From assembly GCA_017457545.1 (NCBI GenBank), contig JAFTHF010000271.1:1-6567 (forward strand): a stretch of 6,567 bases of DNA. Reading direction: 5' to 3'. The notes under the pieces were generated by a model that saw nothing but the letters and a program-made list of their open reading frames with translations, made no database searches and was not told where the DNA came from. Source of the stretch: Clostridia bacterium. Its GTDB lineage: Bacteria; Bacillota_A; Clostridia; Oscillospirales; CAG-272. This document shows, one piece after another, positions 5,972-6,567 of the stretch. Position 1 is the stretch's first letter. The number at the start of each line of letters is the position of its first letter. The position numbers and the translations under genes are program-made.

Positions 5972-6567
5972 ATGGTAAGGAAAATAATAAAAATAGATGA
6001 AAATAAATGTAACGGCTGTGGTCTTTGCGCTAAGGCTTGTCACGAGGGCGCCATTGAAATGATAGACGGCAAGGCATGTCTTACCCGTGAGAATTACTGT
6101 GACGGTCTTGGCGACTGCTTGCCTGCCTGTCCAACAGGCGCTATTTCCTTTGAGATGCGTGAGGCTCCCGCCTATGACGAAAAGGCAGTTATGGAATCAA
6201 AAAATAAGACAAATATTGCTCCCTTGCCCTGTGGTTGTCCGGGTTCTATGTCCAAGAAAATCGAAAGAAAGGACGCTATCTGTGAAGTGAGCACACCCAT
6301 TACAAGTCAACTTTCAAACTGGCCTGTACAAATTAAGCTTGCCCCTGTTACAGCGTCATATTTTAACGGTGCAAGTCTTCTTATTGCAGCAGACTGTACT
6401 GCTTACGCTTATGCTAATTTCCACAAGGATTTTATTCGCAACCGTGTAGCGATTATCGGCTGTCCAAAGCTTGATGAGGGTGATTATTCAAGAAAGCTTA
6501 CCGAAATTATTGCAAGAAACGACATAAGAAGCGTAACAATTGTGCGAATGGAGGTGCCCTGCTGCGG
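5972..6567 (+). CDS. 4Fe-4S (ferredoxin-type) iron-sulfur protein, partial at the 3' end
   Basis: The frame is open for 198 codons from an ATG with AGGAG six bases upstream, and the right edge cuts it. The first cluster motif is canonical: C13, C16, C19, C23 (CNGCGLCAKAC). The second is a variant, C43-DGLGD-C49-LPA-C53-P, with Leu46 where a cysteine usually sits. A C-terminal domain follows with PCGCPGS (86-92), SQLSNWPVQIKL (112-123), LLIAADCTAYAYANFHKDF (136-154), IIGCPKLDEGDYS (161-173) and MEVPCC (193-198) at the edge. I recognise this as a conserved iron-sulfur protein of anaerobic Firmicutes, usually about 230-290 residues and often beside a Crp/Fnr regulator or hybrid-cluster protein genes (from memory). 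Its biochemical role is not established; electron transfer in redox or nitrosative stress is a guess from context. It is divergent from the regulator and probably controlled by it. Confidence 0.93.
   Translation, partial: MVRKIIKIDENKCNGCGLCAKACHEGAIEMIDGKACLTRENYCDGLGDCLPACPTGAISFEMREAPAYDEKAVMESKNKTNIAPLPCGCPGSMSKKIERKDAICEVSTPITSQLSNWPVQIKLAPVTASYFNGASLLIAADCTAYAYANFHKDFIRNRVAIIGCPKLDEGDYSRKLTEIIARNDIRSVTIVRMEVPCC

Noticed and set aside
6087..6290. Plus-strand open frame of 67 codons within the iron-sulfur gene
   Set aside because: It is in another frame of a gene whose cysteine motifs and ribosome site clearly set the true frame.
1..6567. Mobile element, phage, CRISPR or toxin-antitoxin system
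   Set aside because: I saw no transposase, integrase, terminal repeats, regularly spaced repeats or small paired toxin-like genes; all seven regions are explained by ordinary genes and their control sites.

Overview
The window looks like chromosomal DNA from an anaerobic, probably gut-dwelling Clostridia-type Firmicute (Oscillospiraceae/Lachnospiraceae-like). The grounds are AAGGAG-type Shine-Dalgarno sites before every gene, moderately AT-rich DNA, sigma-A-like promoters, a cysteine-rich clostridial Crp/Fnr regulator facing an 8Fe-type iron-sulfur protein, and cytoplasmic glycosidases for host-type glycans. No tRNA, rRNA, CRISPR array, IS element or phage gene was seen. The genus cannot be fixed from the sequence alone.

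Layout. Nearly everything is on the minus strand; only the last gene is on the plus strand. (1) Positions 1-1767, minus: a MarR-family repressor gene followed 27 bases later by a type I ABC exporter gene that runs off the left edge inside its membrane domain. The exporter has an extra N-terminal cytoplasmic region: a PH-like domain and a CPKC...CPKC zinc ribbon. The pair is read from a perfect-consensus promoter (TTGACA-17-TATAAT). One 18-bp palindrome fills its spacer and a second lies just downstream of the -10, the expected picture for autorepression by MarR. (2) Positions 1867-1904: a strong intrinsic terminator ending the next unit. (3) Positions 1913-5883, minus: a tight three-gene unit crp/fnr-like regulator -> GH92 alpha-mannosidase -> GH29 alpha-L-fucosidase, with gaps of 9 and 14 bases and the GH92 ribosome site overlapping the preceding stop codon. 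(4) Positions 5884-5971: a divergent control region with overlapping -10 boxes for the two directions and a 7-2-7 palindrome with Crp/Fnr-box geometry. (5) Positions 5972-6567, plus: a 4Fe-4S protein, cut by the right edge.

How it may work together. The Crp/Fnr-type regulator and the iron-sulfur protein form a divergon familiar from anaerobic Firmicutes, where such pairs sit with redox or nitrosative-stress genes. The palindrome is placed to activate the iron-sulfur gene and to repress the regulator's own promoter. The less usual point is that the regulator's transcript apparently continues into two glycosidases without signal peptides. These would trim imported mannose- and fucose-bearing oligosaccharides in the cytosol, possibly tying glycan use to redox state. 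The MarR/ABC unit appears independent, a ligand-inducible export system. Nothing in the window is clearly a wholly new system. The most notable items are the operator-filled promoter, the regulator-glycosidase operon, the zinc-ribbon exporter and the short C-terminus of the GH92 enzyme.
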